A DNA stretch of 64,000 nucleotides from assembly GCA_964595945.1 (NCBI GenBank), contig CAZQSL010000002.1:38752-102751 (forward strand), given 5' to 3'. This document shows positions 50,648 through 60,493 of this stretch, piece after piece (the stretch's first letter is position 1; each line of letters opens with the position of its first letter). Source of the DNA: CAZQSL01 sp964595945. Its GTDB lineage: Bacteria > UBP15 > UBA6099 > JAJRTR01. Made by a program: the position numbers and the translations under genes. The notes beneath the pieces are model-generated. The model did not search any database and had not been told where the DNA came from. It saw only the letters and a list, made by a program, of their open reading frames with translations.

Positions 50648-52255
50648 ATGACTTCATTAAGCGAAACATTCAGGGGATTCAGCGGAATTGACAGTCTGCT
50701 CGATTGTTTTGTACCGCGCACTCCTTATGGACAAGCATTCAAGCGTTCGCAACAGCTATGCACGGACCGCGCTGAGCTCGAATCAATATATGATAAAACA
50801 GAGGCTGCCATCAGTCTTGTTGAAAATTCAGGAAGCCGGATGGACAAAATCCGTTACCATCTCAAAAAGATCGAACGATTGCCCGATCTTGAATATGCGC
50901 CGTTCGAGGCATCGGATGTCTTTCTCGTGAAAAAATTCCTTTTCAATTACAAGGCGCTAACCATGCTTATATGCAATCGCGAGGCCGGGGTGTTTTGTCT
51001 TAAGTTCGATTCGCACGACTTGGGTGAACTTCTCGGGAAAGGCGGCGGCGATGATGATTCATTCATCATCAGCGAAGCTTATTCGCTCGAACTTCAGTCG
51101 ATCCGGAAGAGCATTGCTATCCTTGATGATCGTCGCAAGGCTATGCGCGATGAAATGAATGCGCGGCTGCTTGCGGGTTTCGGTCTTGACTTCAGGTTTC
51201 GAGAGTTTATTCTTCTCGAAACATCTCAGGCGACGGGGCTCGATACTTCACAGTTGTTTGTCGAACCCAATGACGAATACCATGTTGTTGTCAGGCCAGT
51301 CTATTGCGATGAGTATTTCAAGAATATGGCAATGCGCGAAGCTCTCGTGGTGCGCGAACGCCAGTGTGAAAGATCGGTGCTCGACAGGATCACCAGTGCG
51401 GTCATTGCAGAAAAGCAGCAGCTCCGAGCCTACGAAGAGGCACTGTGTGATTTCGATGTTTCACTTGCGAGGGCTGAGGCGGCCTTGAAGCTCGGCCTGA
51501 GAAGACCCAGGCTTGATGACGGCGGTTTTTTGCTCAAAGTGGTGGCCGCCCGTCACTTGCCGCTCGAAAGGGAATGTGAGAACAGGGGTGAAATGTACAC
51601 TCCGCTAACTATTGATAGTGCTGAGTGTGTCGTGGTGATACGGGGCTCCAATATGTGCGGCAAGACCGTGGTTCTCAAGACGGTAGCATTTTTGCAGGCT
51701 GCGGCACAGATGGGCTTTTTCGTACCGGCGGCAGAATTCGCAAGCAGTGTTTACAGTGATCTGACTGTTATCCGAGGCGATGGTGACAGGGCAGGGCTTG
51801 GCAGTTTCGGCAATGAAGTTGTTGCTATTTCAAGTGTCATGGGCAGGGAGAATACCCGCCCGTTTGTGTTGCTTGACGAACCTGCCCGCACGACTAACAG
51901 CCGCGAAGCAGTTGCGCTCATTTCCGGCATTATCGAGCATTCCATAAAAAAACATACTGGCAAACTTTTTGTAGTAACCCACTATGATGCCATCCCCAAG
52001 TATGAAGGTGCGTGCTACTTTCGTATGAAAGGTCTGAATCGTGATGCTTTCCAGACACTTACCGACGATGCGGGTTTCGACGATAGGATAAAAATGATAC
52101 ACAAAGCCGTTGCGTACGAACCAGTTTTCGATAGCGGAAACGAATGCGGAAACGACGCGCTGTTTGTCGCTGGCGTGCTCGGTCTCGACGGCGAAATACT
52201 AAAATTCGCGGAAGAATATCTATACTTGCACAATAACAGCGAGGTGAAACGATGA
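50648..52255 (+). CDS. kamC: KamC, MutS-like ATPase of the lysine 5,6-aminomutase cluster
   Basis: 535 residues whose C-terminal half is a MutS-type ATPase. Walker A is GSNMCGKT (GPNMGGKS in MutS), the Walker B block is FVLLDEPARTTNSREAVAL and a switch histidine follows in FVVTHYDAI. The N-terminal half is helical, like the lever/clamp region, but there is no mismatch-recognition domain. Thus it is not a repair protein. ATG 50648 lies six bases after TGGAGAGAG; an earlier in-frame start at 50621 overlaps kamB. Its stop overlaps the kamD start (ATGA). It probably acts on KamDE with KamB; the mechanism is unknown. Confidence 0.88.
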   Translation: MTSLSETFRGFSGIDSLLDCFVPRTPYGQAFKRSQQLCTDRAELESIYDKTEAAISLVENSGSRMDKIRYHLKKIERLPDLEYAPFEASDVFLVKKFLFNYKALTMLICNREAGVFCLKFDSHDLGELLGKGGGDDDSFIISEAYSLELQSIRKSIAILDDRRKAMRDEMNARLLAGFGLDFRFREFILLETSQATGLDTSQLFVEPNDEYHVVVRPVYCDEYFKNMAMREALVVRERQCERSVLDRITSAVIAEKQQLRAYEEALCDFDVSLARAEAALKLGLRRPRLDDGGFLLKVVAARHLPLERECENRGEMYTPLTIDSAECVVVIRGSNMCGKTVVLKTVAFLQAAAQMGFFVPAAEFASSVYSDLTVIRGDGDRAGLGSFGNEVVAISSVMGRENTRPFVLLDEPARTTNSREAVALISGIIEHSIKKHTGKLFVVTHYDAIPKYEGACYFRMKGLNRDAFQTLTDDAGFDDRIKMIHKAVAYEPVFDSGNECGNDALFVAGVLGLDGEILKFAEEYLYLHNNSEVKR

Positions 52256-53805
52256 GAAAAAAACTCGGACTCTCAGAAGAAAGAATTGCTTATGCCCGTG
52301 AGCTTGCAAAAGAAATAGCCAATCCGGTAAGCGCCTATATCAAAGATCACACGACAGTTACGGTCGAGCGCGCTACGCTACGACTGCTCGGCGCCGATGG
52401 CGCCGGCGCGGATGAAGTGCCGGTCCCAAACATCATCGTAAGCCAACTCCATGACAGGCTCGGCAGCGGTGCGGCTGCATGCTATGTCAACGCACTCGTG
52501 CGCTCGGGCGATACTGCCGCCGGTCTTAATCGAAAAATCGCCGATGGTCTCGACATCACCGCGTTGCCAATGACTGACAAAACTGCAATCGAAGTGAAGT
52601 CCGCAGAACTCGTTGCTACATTTGCCGAACGTGTGACCGCCAATGTTGCCCTGCGCAATGAAAAGCTTGCCATTTATGCGGAAAATGCGAAAAGTCCCAT
52701 GCTCTACGTTATCGTTGCGACAGGAAATATATACGAAGATGTAAAACAGGCAGCCGCAGCGGCAGAGCAGGGGGCCGATGTTGTGGCAGTCATTCGCACG
52801 ACAGCGCAGAGCCTGCTTGATTACGTGCCTTATGGGGCTACCACCGAAGGTTTCGGCGGTACTTATGCAACTCAGGAGAATTTCAGGATCATGCGCGCCG
52901 CGCTCGATGAGGTAGGCGACAGGGTCAAACGTTATATCCGTCTCGTCAACTACTGCTCCGGGCTGTGCATGCCGGAAATCGCCGCCATGGGGGCTGTCGA
53001 GCGTCTCGACATGATGCTCAACGATTCAATGTATGGAGTACTGTTCAGAGACATCAATATGTATCGCACATTTGTCGACCAGCATTTTTCCCGCATGATC
53101 AACGCATTCGCCGATATCATCATCAATACCGGCGAAGATAACTATCTCACTACTTCCGATGCTGTCGAAAAGGCATACACTGTGCTCGCGTCGCAGTTCA
53201 TCAATGAAAAATTCGGGATCGATGCCGGACTGCCGCTCAACCGTCTGGGGCTCGGGCACGCGTTTGAAATGAATCCCGAAATAAAAAATGGTTTTCTCCT
53301 TGAACTTTCTCAGGCTCAGATGGCACGCGAAATATTCCCCGAATGCCCACTCAAATACATGCCTCCCACAAAGTTTATGACTGGGGATATCTTTCGCGGC
53401 TATGCAATGAATACCATGTTCAATTTTGTTTCAAAGGCAACCAGTCAGTCCATACACCTGCTCGGTATGCTCACCGAAGCCATCCATACTCCATTCATGC
53501 AGGATCGTTATCTCGCAATTCAGAATGCGATGTACACGATGAACAGCGTCAGCGATTTCTACGACGATATCGAGTTTAAACGGGATGGCATAATCATCAG
53601 CCGGGCGAAGGCGGTACTCGAAGAAACCATCGAATTTCTCGAAAGAGTCAATGTAACAGGGCTGTTCGAGGCGATCGGGGAAGGGCAGTTCGCCGATGTC
53701 AAGCGAGCTAAAGACGGGGGCAAGGGATTCGACGGAGTGATCGAAAAAAATGAAGACTATTGGAACCCTGTCGCGGATTTTCTGAAACAGACACTCGGCG
53801 TGTGA
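52252..53805 (+). CDS. kamD: Lysine 5,6-aminomutase, alpha (large) subunit
   Basis: 517-residue TIM-barrel subunit of the adenosylcobalamin and PLP enzyme that moves the 6-amino group of beta-lysine to C5, giving 3,5-diaminohexanoate. VPVPNIIVSQLHDRL, VRTTAQSLLDYVPYGATTEGFGGT-like sequence (IRTTAQSLLDYVPYGATTEG), YCSGLCMPEIAAMGA and GLGHAFEMNP are family blocks. It overlaps kamC by four bases and precedes kamE by 31, so the ATPase and both mutase subunits should be made together. Confidence 0.95.
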   Translation: MRKKLGLSEERIAYARELAKEIANPVSAYIKDHTTVTVERATLRLLGADGAGADEVPVPNIIVSQLHDRLGSGAAACYVNALVRSGDTAAGLNRKIADGLDITALPMTDKTAIEVKSAELVATFAERVTANVALRNEKLAIYAENAKSPMLYVIVATGNIYEDVKQAAAAAEQGADVVAVIRTTAQSLLDYVPYGATTEGFGGTYATQENFRIMRAALDEVGDRVKRYIRLVNYCSGLCMPEIAAMGAVERLDMMLNDSMYGVLFRDINMYRTFVDQHFSRMINAFADIIINTGEDNYLTTSDAVEKAYTVLASQFINEKFGIDAGLPLNRLGLGHAFEMNPEIKNGFLLELSQAQMAREIFPECPLKYMPPTKFMTGDIFRGYAMNTMFNFVSKATSQSIHLLGMLTEAIHTPFMQDRYLAIQNAMYTMNSVSDFYDDIEFKRDGIIISRAKAVLEETIEFLERVNVTGLFEAIGEGQFADVKRAKDGGKGFDGVIEKNEDYWNPVADFLKQTLGV

Positions 53806-53836
53806 GCGCTCACGGAAAAAATGAATGGAGGATGGC

Positions 53837-54568
53837 ATGTTTGTAAAACCCTACGGAGATACTTTGAATGACGGAGCCGTGCAGCTTTCGTTCACACTGC
53901 CGGTCGAAGACTCGCCCAAATCGCGCGAAGCAGCACGGAGATTTGTGCTCAGCCTCGGATTTAAAACCTGTGAAATCGTATCGGCAACGCCACTTTGCAG
54001 TGGTTTTACACTGTTCATTTCTTATGGTCGTACAGATGCTGGCATCGATATCGACACGATCGAAGTTGTCGAGAGCGCGACTGAAGACATTATGTCGATG
54101 GATGAAGTCAGTGAGTACATCAGGGAGCATATCGGACGGAAAATTGTCATTGTCGGAGCCTGCACTGGATTTGATGCTCATACGGTAGGCATCGATGCCA
54201 TTATGAACATGAAAGGCTACAACCATCACTACGGACTCGAACGATACTCGATGATCGAAGCATACAATCTCGGTGCCCAGGTACCCAATGACCGGCTGAT
54301 AGAATTTTCGAAAAGCGTGAATGCTGACGCGATCCTGATTTCACAGGTTGTCACGCAGAAAGATGTACATATCGCGAATCTGACGGAATTTGTCGAACTC
54401 CTCGAAGCAGAAGGGCTTCGCGACAGGTTTATCATAATCGCCGGTGGCCCACGTATCAGTCATAAACTGTCACGGGAACTTGGCTACGATGCCGGTTTCG
54501 GGCGAGATACCTATTCGGAACATGTAGCTACCTTTGTTGTCAAGCAGATGGTCGAGGCGGCAAGATAG
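53837..54568 (+). CDS. kamE: Lysine 5,6-aminomutase, beta (B12- and PLP-binding) subunit
   Basis: 243 residues. The base-off B12 motif DxHxxG is DAHTVG at 113-118, with His115 as the cobalt ligand, and Lys126 in NMKGYNHHYGLERY is the PLP lysine, 11 residues on, the same spacing as in the clostridial enzyme. A Rossmann-type B12 domain follows (ADAILISQVVTQKD, IIIAGGPRIS). ATG 53837 lies six bases after TGGAGG; the upstream in-frame ATG at 53825 overlaps that site. It is the last gene of the operon and converges on the alpha-2-macroglobulin gene, six bases away. Confidence 0.95.
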   Translation: MFVKPYGDTLNDGAVQLSFTLPVEDSPKSREAARRFVLSLGFKTCEIVSATPLCSGFTLFISYGRTDAGIDIDTIEVVESATEDIMSMDEVSEYIREHIGRKIVIVGACTGFDAHTVGIDAIMNMKGYNHHYGLERYSMIEAYNLGAQVPNDRLIEFSKSVNADAILISQVVTQKDVHIANLTEFVELLEAEGLRDRFIIIAGGPRISHKLSRELGYDAGFGRDTYSEHVATFVVKQMVEAAR

Positions 54569-54574
54569 ACGGAT

Positions 54575-57500
54575 TTATCTGATCCTGAATGTTTTTGTGC
54601 GGCCGCGTCCTGTGACTTGAGGCGAGTACATTTCGGTGGCAGTGGCTGCCGGGTCAGTGAATTTGCCAGATGTCGTGGCACGCGCGTAATATGTATACCG
54701 GTAGACGCCTGATGGCATGTGATCGGCGAAGAGTGCGACGCGGTCGTCCTTCATCTCCACGTTGTTGAAAACCCACCAGTTGTACATGTCGCTTTTTGGC
54801 AATGCGGCGGGATCCGTGCCTTCGGTGTCATAGCTGGATGCATGGTGTTTGCTGGTTTTGAAACGCTGGTTGATGAGTTCGAATCCGGCAGGGAGTTTGT
54901 CTTCGACAACCACAAAATGACGATCGCCAGTGGCAATGATCGATGCAGTTATCTTGATGACCTGGCCAGCTGTGATTGTGTTGCCGATGCGGGCTCCGCC
55001 GGGTGTGCGGTATTCGGTGTCGACGACAAACCCCCGGTTTTCAGGGGCTCCGTCCCATTTTGCGGGGGCGTATCGCAGGATCGCCGTGTAGTAGAGGATG
55101 CCGTGACCGCGACGTGTGATGGTGAGCTTTTTTTCAGTGCCTTTTTTGAGTTTCTTTGCTGGTAATTCAATGGTGACAGATTTGTCAGCCGAACTGGTGA
55201 ACCTGTGAGTGGAGAGAGGGAATAATCCGTAAGTGGCTTTTGCGGTGAAATCCGGCGATGTTTTTTCGAAAAGGCGATAATATTTGGAGAGCGCGAGCAG
55301 TGAGAAGGCTGCTTCATGTGTGTTTGCCCATCCATCGGCTTTCATATCACTAACGAGGTATCGGACGATGCCGGGGACGAGTTTGTTTGAGCGGTCTGCT
55401 TCGAGGAATGCGATGAGAGTGACAGCGGTGGCCCATGTGTTTGAATACAGTGGCGAGGTGTAGCTGTCGCGTTGGTTCGTTGACGATTTGATATAGGTCG
55501 AACCGCCTGACATGACAACATTGTTGGCGACTTCGCGAAGCAGCCTGCCGACGAGGTCGATGTCGCCATCTGTCATTTTGATGGCAGCGGCGAGCATGGC
55601 TTTTGCCCAGACAGGGAGGTCCTTGCGGCGGTCGAACAGTGTGACATGGTAGGAATTCATTTCTTTGCCCGCTCCTGCAAGGGCATATACAGCAGCGACT
55701 TTCTCATAATCCGTATAGCTTTTATAACCACACGATGGCTTGATTTTCTCACGGACGATGTTTTCAAGATATTTTTTAAGAGCTGCTTTTGAGCGCGTGT
55801 CAGCCTTTATGCCGTGGGCGGCAGCTTCGTTGATGAAAATTAGTGCATAAGCACTGAGATAAGGGCTTTCACAGTCGCTGTCCTGCCAGTAGGCGATGCC
55901 GCCGCTTTCCTTTTGGAAGAGAGGGATTTTTTCGACTGTAGCGCGGATGTTTTCAGTGCTGGCTTTTCCGGATTTCCCAGAGGCCATGAGAGAGAGTGCA
56001 GCGACACCTTTTGATAGCGTCTGTTCGGCGCAGTCGTATGGATAGATTTCGACCGCCCTGGCAGCGTTTTCGAGTCCTGTCAGAGCAGTGGGCGCCAGTA
56101 TGAGAGACAGACCTCCTTCGTGTGTGTCAGCGTTGGCAGGGAATTTTATCCGCTCTACGGCCTTTGTGGTGACAGACCCGTGGACGGCTTCCGTGAACAG
56201 AGGTTTGGAGTTTTTTACGGGGATGCGCGTGCGTATGGCGTCCTTGAGTTTGCCGGAAGTAATGGTGTAGTCGAATGTCGCGGTGCCCTGCGCGGGAGCG
56301 GAGTAAGAGAAGGTCACCTCGCGCGATGCGCCGGCCGGGACAGTGATATTTCTGGTAACGTGTTTTGATTTGATGTTTATGCCTTCGGACTTGGCGCTGA
56401 TGGTGACGGAACGCGATTTTTTAGTGTTGTTGGCGATGACAACGCCGCCTTCGAAATGGTCCCCAACATGAGCGAACCGTGGAAGCGAGGGGCGTGCGAG
56501 GAGTGGTTTCGAGACGGTGAATGTCGCTTGCGCGGAGCCAAATCTGTCACCTTTTGTCACAGCGACGGCCATGACGCGGTAGCGGGTGGTATTGTCAGGT
56601 AGTTTGAATGTGACGCGGGCGTTTCCGTGCGAATCTGTGATGAGCGAAGGATTCCAGTATGCGCAAGACTTGAAGATTTCTCGTATACGGGCATCGTTGC
56701 CTGCGCCTTTGCCGCCTCCGCCGGGGTTATATCCTTTTTTACCGTAATCGCGCCGGTCGATGATATGGAGATAGGACGACGAAGTCTGCACATTGGTGTC
56801 ACGGGGGGCATAGAAGGCGGCGAACGGATCGGGGGTGGTGAATCCGGTCAGATTGAGGACTCCCTCGTCGACTACCATGAGGGCGACTTCGCCGCGGACG
56901 GGTTTGCCGGTTGCATCGCTGGTTTTGACTGTAAGTGTGGCATTGGCGCCAGGTTTATATGATTTTGCAGTGGATGCCGTTTTGACACTGAGTCTTTTTG
57001 TCTCCGCCCTGATTTCGAAGGATGTGTAGCCGACCTTGAAAGATGGTTTGCCGACATCGCCTTTTTGGGGATCGCGCCGGGTGGAAGTGCGGCCCTGTAC
57101 AAGTATGACGGATACTGACATATTGGGGGCATAGCCGGATTTGACTGGGATTTTTACCGATGGAGCCGAGCCGGTAAGCGTGACATATTTGTATTCGAAG
57201 AGGCGTTCGCGCTCGATGGTGACGAGTGCTCGCGCTTTTTTGTAAGGTGACTTGACGAGGATGGTTGCAGTGTCGCCGGGTTTGTATGATTTTTTGTCGG
57301 CCTTGAGTTCGATGCGTGGCGAGTCTTCACGGAGCCAGCCAATTTCGGCATCTGGTGAGATCGCGTAGAAATCCGTGGAGGAGTAAATTGTGTTGCCGCG
57401 GGGATCGCGAGCGGAGGCCCGGACGTAATAGTAACCGGGTTTGGAGATGGTAAAAGAGCAGGTTGCCGGCTTTGATGAAGTGCGTGTGGAGCAGCGGCCT

Positions 57501-60241
57501 GCGGGAGTGTCGACGGGGCGGCTGTCGTAATACCATCCTCCGTGCAGCTGTTTTTTGAGTGATGTGTGCCAGTCGCGTTTGAAAGCATGAAGTGTGACCG
57601 ACGTGCCGGTTTTGTAGATTTTGTCATCGGGAGATATAGCGATGACTGAGATGGACTGGCGCGAGCCGGGTTTGAAATAGTAGGATGCGGGTTTCAGTCC
57701 GATATAAAAAAGACCCGGGTGTACAGTGACGGATGTGGTTTCGCTGATGGTCTGGCGGTTGACGTCGGATGTGGTGGCTTCGATCGTGAGATGGCGCGCG
57801 CCAGGCCGGGGACCGGCTCGGAGTGGCATTGATATGGACGACAGGCCGGCGGAATTAGTCTTGAGTGTATCGGAAAAGAGTGTTCCTTCGGAAGTGTCAG
57901 CACCGGATTCGTTGCTTTCTTCGCTGATCCAGTCGTTGAATTCATAGTTGTTGAAACGCTCGGAATGATAGTAGTCGTTATACTGCCGGACAGCCCATTC
58001 GACTTTTGCCTGCCGCATGGGTTCACCATAGAGATAGCGAGAAGTGGCGGTTGCTGATAGCCGGTCGCCGAAGGTATAGCTTTTTGCGGGTGTTTTTAGT
58101 TTGACTTCGAAATCGGGGGTGCGGTACTCTTGGACATCCACGTATGTGGCAGGGCCTTCGATGGTCTTGCCATCCGATAGTATGCGGATGGAATACGAAC
58201 CGAGCCGGGCGCCCAGCGGGACACGCCATGAAGCGGCGATAGTGCCATAGGCCGATAGTTCTCCTTCTTTGTGGAAGACTTCATTGTTTTCGTTGTTGTA
58301 GATCGAAATAGCGACCTGTTTCGTTTTTGCGATTGAAAATTTGCCGTATTCGTCATGACGAACTATTGCCTTGATGCGGATGGTGTCACCGGGCCGGTAT
58401 ATGTCCCGCTCGGTGAAGATGTGCCCGTAAAGACCGGGTTCCGCAATGTAATTGCCGTACGGAAGATCAAAGTAATATGAGTCGATGCCATAGGACCACG
58501 AGGATGAAAGGACGGCCGTATCATCACCCTTGCGGGCGATTATGTATAGTTGCGAACCTCTCTTTTTGCGGTATTTTTCAGAAATGAGGTCTATCGAACC
58601 TGGTGCGGTGGCGACGCCGTCGGAATTGGTTATGCCTGACCAGAGGCGGTTGTTGTCGCGGTCTCTGATGGTGATTTTTGCATTGGAGACAGGGGCGCCG
58701 TCTTTGAGTGATGTGGCCCAGACAAGAGTTGATTTGCCGGATGTCTTTGCGATCAGGCCGATGTTGGTGAGTTGAATGATCGATGAGTAGTCGATCGTTG
58801 TATCGCTGTTGCAGGATTCTTTTTTGTCGGATGTGGCTCGAAGATAAAACACCCCCCGCTTTGTTTTGGGCGCCGCTTTATCGAGGGGCGCGACTGAGAG
58901 CATGAGCTGGTTGGGGATGTTATTTATGACGACGGATTCGTCATGGTCATAGGACAGGTCATCGGGCTTTTCGCTGTCGTCTTCGCGGTATTGGGTGTTG
59001 AAGGCCGGTACGATATCGGATTCCGACAGGAACCGGATGCGGAGACGAATGGATTCGAGGTTCATGGTTTTGACGGGATAGAGATGCGGGCCGTCGGCTT
59101 CGAGGACTGAGAAGCTGTTGGTGAGATCGAGGATGGGGTCATTGTCAGGGCAGCCGAATTCGAAAGAGTATGTGTTGGCGAGGCGTTGTCCGAATATGTC
59201 GCGGAGCGAAGGATTGGCTGTTACTGTGTATTTTCCGGGTTTGAATGAGCCTCCTGGATAGGTGAGGGTAGTGCTGCTGTAAGTGGTGTTGCTGTAGTCT
59301 TCGTAGACAGGCACCTGTGGAGATATGGATACGGATTTGACGAAGTCACGATAGCGGACCGGGTTGGAAAATGTAAGCGATGGTGCGCGGTCGCAGGTGG
59401 ATGATGAGTTGTCCGCGGTTACCGCGAAGTCTCTATATGTCGAGAAGAAAGTGACGGAATCTTCTGCCATCTGGATATCTCCCTCGCGTCCCTTTAGATT
59501 GCTTGAGATTACAATCTTGAAGTCAGTGCTTTTCGGGAGTGGAGATTGGAGAGAGACTGCGACTGAAGTGTCTGGTGGTGTGCCGGGGACAGATTTTCGC
59601 CAGACGAGAGCCGGGTATTTGACGGTGTTGCCAGTGCGGGTTTCGATAGATATGTTCTTGCGCACTTCGTCGAGTGGCACCGGCTGGTTGAAAGTTACAT
59701 AAAATACGGGTTTGACATCGAGAGCATCCAGACTTCCTTCGTTGTTGGATGTGACGGAAAGGACTTTTGGCTGCTCGGTGGTAAATTTCCAGTCGTAAGG
59801 TTTTATTGTTGATTTTCCGTCGGCGGACTTGAGTCCGGCTGGCACATGGACCGAGTATGACGTGGCTCGTTTGAAACGGGAAGAAGGTGTGAATGCGAGG
59901 GTGTCGGGCGAGAGCCACTGGAAAGTGCCGTTGGCGGATGGAGTAATAGTGATTCCGGGATTGACGACGAGTTCGCGCGTTTCGCCGAGTGCGACCATGT
60001 GGCGGTCGAATACAATGATGATTTGCGCGGGTGCCTGCGCTTCACCCCGAGGCGAGACAAAAGTGATATACGGGTGGTGTGCATCATTCTTGCCGGAATG
60101 ATCGCCGGTGCCGAGAATGGTGGCTATTTTAGTATCCTGCCCGGGGTTGAGGCGGGCGCCGGAATCAAATCTGCGGTTGCATCCCGAGAGTGCGGCAAGT
60201 ACCGCGACAAGACATATCGTTATGTGGAATTTTCGGCGCAT
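54575..60241 (-). CDS. Alpha-2-macroglobulin-like lipoprotein with intact thioester motif
   Basis: 1888 residues, the usual size. A signal peptide ends in a lipobox (LAALSGC), so it is lipid-anchored. MG (fibronectin-like) domains follow, then the GGGGKGAGND bait/insert region, the YRVMAVA and RPSLPRFAHVGD blocks, and the thioester CAEQ at Cys1404-Gln1407 in YPYDCAEQTLSKG. An alpha-helical thioester domain and a receptor-like domain complete it. Such proteins trap proteases in the periplasm by covalent bonding. ATG 60241 follows AGGTG; a GTG nine bases upstream is possible. The penicillin-binding protein 1C gene often next to it is missing here. Confidence 0.93.
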   Translation of the reverse strand: MRRKFHITICLVAVLAALSGCNRRFDSGARLNPGQDTKIATILGTGDHSGKNDAHHPYITFVSPRGEAQAPAQIIIVFDRHMVALGETRELVVNPGITITPSANGTFQWLSPDTLAFTPSSRFKRATSYSVHVPAGLKSADGKSTIKPYDWKFTTEQPKVLSVTSNNEGSLDALDVKPVFYVTFNQPVPLDEVRKNISIETRTGNTVKYPALVWRKSVPGTPPDTSVAVSLQSPLPKSTDFKIVISSNLKGREGDIQMAEDSVTFFSTYRDFAVTADNSSSTCDRAPSLTFSNPVRYRDFVKSVSISPQVPVYEDYSNTTYSSTTLTYPGGSFKPGKYTVTANPSLRDIFGQRLANTYSFEFGCPDNDPILDLTNSFSVLEADGPHLYPVKTMNLESIRLRIRFLSESDIVPAFNTQYREDDSEKPDDLSYDHDESVVINNIPNQLMLSVAPLDKAAPKTKRGVFYLRATSDKKESCNSDTTIDYSSIIQLTNIGLIAKTSGKSTLVWATSLKDGAPVSNAKITIRDRDNNRLWSGITNSDGVATAPGSIDLISEKYRKKRGSQLYIIARKGDDTAVLSSSWSYGIDSYYFDLPYGNYIAEPGLYGHIFTERDIYRPGDTIRIKAIVRHDEYGKFSIAKTKQVAISIYNNENNEVFHKEGELSAYGTIAASWRVPLGARLGSYSIRILSDGKTIEGPATYVDVQEYRTPDFEVKLKTPAKSYTFGDRLSATATSRYLYGEPMRQAKVEWAVRQYNDYYHSERFNNYEFNDWISEESNESGADTSEGTLFSDTLKTNSAGLSSISMPLRAGPRPGARHLTIEATTSDVNRQTISETTSVTVHPGLFYIGLKPASYYFKPGSRQSISVIAISPDDKIYKTGTSVTLHAFKRDWHTSLKKQLHGGWYYDSRPVDTPAGRCSTRTSSKPATCSFTISKPGYYYVRASARDPRGNTIYSSTDFYAISPDAEIGWLREDSPRIELKADKKSYKPGDTATILVKSPYKKARALVTIERERLFEYKYVTLTGSAPSVKIPVKSGYAPNMSVSVILVQGRTSTRRDPQKGDVGKPSFKVGYTSFEIRAETKRLSVKTASTAKSYKPGANATLTVKTSDATGKPVRGEVALMVVDEGVLNLTGFTTPDPFAAFYAPRDTNVQTSSSYLHIIDRRDYGKKGYNPGGGGKGAGNDARIREIFKSCAYWNPSLITDSHGNARVTFKLPDNTTRYRVMAVAVTKGDRFGSAQATFTVSKPLLARPSLPRFAHVGDHFEGGVVIANNTKKSRSVTISAKSEGINIKSKHVTRNITVPAGASREVTFSYSAPAQGTATFDYTITSGKLKDAIRTRIPVKNSKPLFTEAVHGSVTTKAVERIKFPANADTHEGGLSLILAPTALTGLENAARAVEIYPYDCAEQTLSKGVAALSLMASGKSGKASTENIRATVEKIPLFQKESGGIAYWQDSDCESPYLSAYALIFINEAAAHGIKADTRSKAALKKYLENIVREKIKPSCGYKSYTDYEKVAAVYALAGAGKEMNSYHVTLFDRRKDLPVWAKAMLAAAIKMTDGDIDLVGRLLREVANNVVMSGGSTYIKSSTNQRDSYTSPLYSNTWATAVTLIAFLEADRSNKLVPGIVRYLVSDMKADGWANTHEAAFSLLALSKYYRLFEKTSPDFTAKATYGLFPLSTHRFTSSADKSVTIELPAKKLKKGTEKKLTITRRGHGILYYTAILRYAPAKWDGAPENRGFVVDTEYRTPGGARIGNTITAGQVIKITASIIATGDRHFVVVEDKLPAGFELINQRFKTSKHHASSYDTEGTDPAALPKSDMYNWWVFNNVEMKDDRVALFADHMPSGVYRYTYYARATTSGKFTDPAATATEMYSPQVTGRGRTKTFRIR

Positions 60242-60370
60242 CAGTGTCACCTGCGATTTGTCAGTTTACCTGTTTGCCGTAATGCAGGTATTGATGATAA
60301 TTATATTAGATAATGAAACGAGAGCCATAACGGAATGAATAATTTTAAAAGACATAAGCCGGCCTTCGGG

Positions 60371-60400
60371 TTGACTTGGTGTCATGCCGGGTGATAGTAT
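60371..60400 (+). promoter_or_regulatory. Promoter candidate for the PLP-enzyme gene
   Basis: TTGACT (60371-60376), 18-bp spacer, TAGTAT (60395-60400). About 85 nt leader to ATG 60494. Confidence 0.5.
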
Positions 60401-60493
60401 CACACTGGCGGCGTAATACTATTCAAACTAACGCTACGTGCCGGGTGACTGACCGCAGGGATGGAGAGAGAACAACTTGCGGGAGATTCACGG

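Noticed and set aside
50648..52255. kamC as a DNA mismatch repair MutS
   Set aside because: It lacks the mismatch-recognition and connector domains, has a changed Walker A, and lies inside the lysine-mutase operon, matching KamC instead.
54575..60241. Several open frames of 60-157 codons on both strands opposite the alpha-2-macroglobulin gene
   Set aside because: They have no ribosome sites or recognisable domains; their composition follows from the third-position bias of the real gene.
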